Source of the DNA: an uncultured Mucispirillum sp. | GTDB taxonomy: Bacteria; Chrysiogenota; Deferribacteres; Deferribacterales; Mucispirillaceae | Direction of reading: 5' to 3' | Assembly: GCA_937890655.1 (NCBI GenBank) | Contig: CALADT010000251.1 | Location: forward strand, 1-6,108 | DNA: 6,108 bases | Shown here: in pieces, positions 5,661 to 6,108 of the stretch | Layout: each line of letters starts with the position of its first letter | Numbering within the stretch: the first letter of the stretch is position 1 | Made by a program: the position numbers and the translations under genes | The notes under the pieces: model-generated | Told to the model about the DNA's origin: nothing | The model's input: the letters and a program-made list of their open reading frames with translations, nothing else | The model's database searches: none

Positions 5661-6108
5661 TTACTTATTTATATATAAATAGTTATCTTCCTGACCGTTT
5701 TTATTTTTAGAAACTATATAAACTGTTACTTTTCCGTTACCTAATATATCAACATCGTTTACAGCGTTACCTGTAACATGGTTTACCCATGCAGAAGTTA
5801 TATTATTATTTGTTAAAAAGTAGCCACCAATACTGCCACTTACATAATTACCAAGCACGTTATTTGTTTTTAATTTATTTTTATAAAGCAATAAGGAACC
5901 GTCTGAAAGCTGTATTATACGTTGGTAAATAGGCACAATAATATCTTTTTCATCATAAACAAAATAGCCGCCACTTTCTGGTGTCTGCCCTACATTTACC
6001 CCTGTTCCTTGTTTTTCTGAATATGTTATATAGTTTGGTGTGTTACTGAAATCCATTTCATTATATACTATTACATTTTTGTTGGATACAAAATTTAATA
6101 ACCCATGT
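5661..6108 (-). CDS. Unrecognised protein, C-terminal part only (5' end beyond the window)
   Basis: The open frame runs off the right edge: it reads through all complete codons to 6107 with no stop, giving at least 148 residues. An internal ATG at 6056 has no Shine-Dalgarno motif before it and is unlikely to be the start. I do not recognise the family. The chain is rich in Asn, Gly, Tyr, Ser and Val, with alternating hydrophobic/polar stretches that suggest beta strands. It contains no cysteine and no evident membrane helix. A block of the form V-x(6-7)-GGYF followed by a polar turn and Ile occurs twice (around 6000 and 5820), with DGSLLLY and GKVTVYIV strands after each copy. This suggests repeated beta units as in surface, secreted or propeller-like proteins, but that is inference. 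A signal peptide, if any, would be outside the window. It shares the helicase's orientation but is separated from it by 150 bases. Confidence 0.7.
   Translation of the reverse strand, partial: HGLLNFVSNKNVIVYNEMDFSNTPNYITYSEKQGTGVNVGQTPESGGYFVYDEKDIIVPIYQRIIQLSDGSLLLYKNKLKTNNVLGNYVSGSIGGYFLTNNNITSAWVNHVTGNAVNDVDILGNGKVTVYIVSKNKNGQEDNYLYINK

Overview
The window comes from a strongly AT-rich bacterial chromosome. All recognisable genes lie on the minus strand, and the intergenic DNA is far richer in A+T than the genes. A biotin-dependent, membrane-bound decarboxylase that pumps sodium points to an anaerobe or fermenter that gains energy from decarboxylating short acyl-CoAs. The DEAD-box helicase has an RhlB-like core. 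A low-GC anaerobic lineage such as Mucispirillum/Deferribacteres would fit, but that is a weak guess; no marker gene is present to settle the taxonomy.

Layout in the direction of transcription (right to left): (1) 6108-5661 is the 3' end of an unrecognised gene, cut off by the window edge. (2) 5660-5510 is a very AT-rich gap that may hold the helicase promoter. (3) 5497-3929 encodes an RhlB-like DEAD-box RNA helicase with a lysine-rich N-terminal extension and a basic C-terminal tail. (4) The 80-bp gap 3928-3849 carries a near-consensus sigma-70-type promoter. (5) 3848-223 is a tight four-gene operon, best read as mmdA-mmdD-mmdC-mmdB: carboxyltransferase alpha, OadG-like small membrane subunit, biotin carrier and sodium-translocating beta subunit. 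It ends in a clean intrinsic terminator at 196-173. (6) 172-1 is AT-rich DNA with no supported feature.

The four mmd products should form one complex. The alpha subunit moves the carboxyl group from an acyl-CoA, most likely (S)-methylmalonyl-CoA, to the biotin on the carrier protein. The beta subunit decarboxylates carboxybiotin and exports Na+. The delta subunit anchors and assembles the complex. No biotin carboxylase gene is present, which favours a decarboxylase over an acyl-CoA carboxylase.

Two starts are moved downstream of the longest open frame: the biotin carrier to 1810 and the helicase to 5497. Both choices follow Shine-Dalgarno placement; the carrier start also matches the family N-terminus. 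I found no mobile element, CRISPR array, tRNA or rRNA, and nothing I would call an undescribed system. The most open items are the truncated gene at the right edge, the helicase extension and the dyads around its putative promoter.
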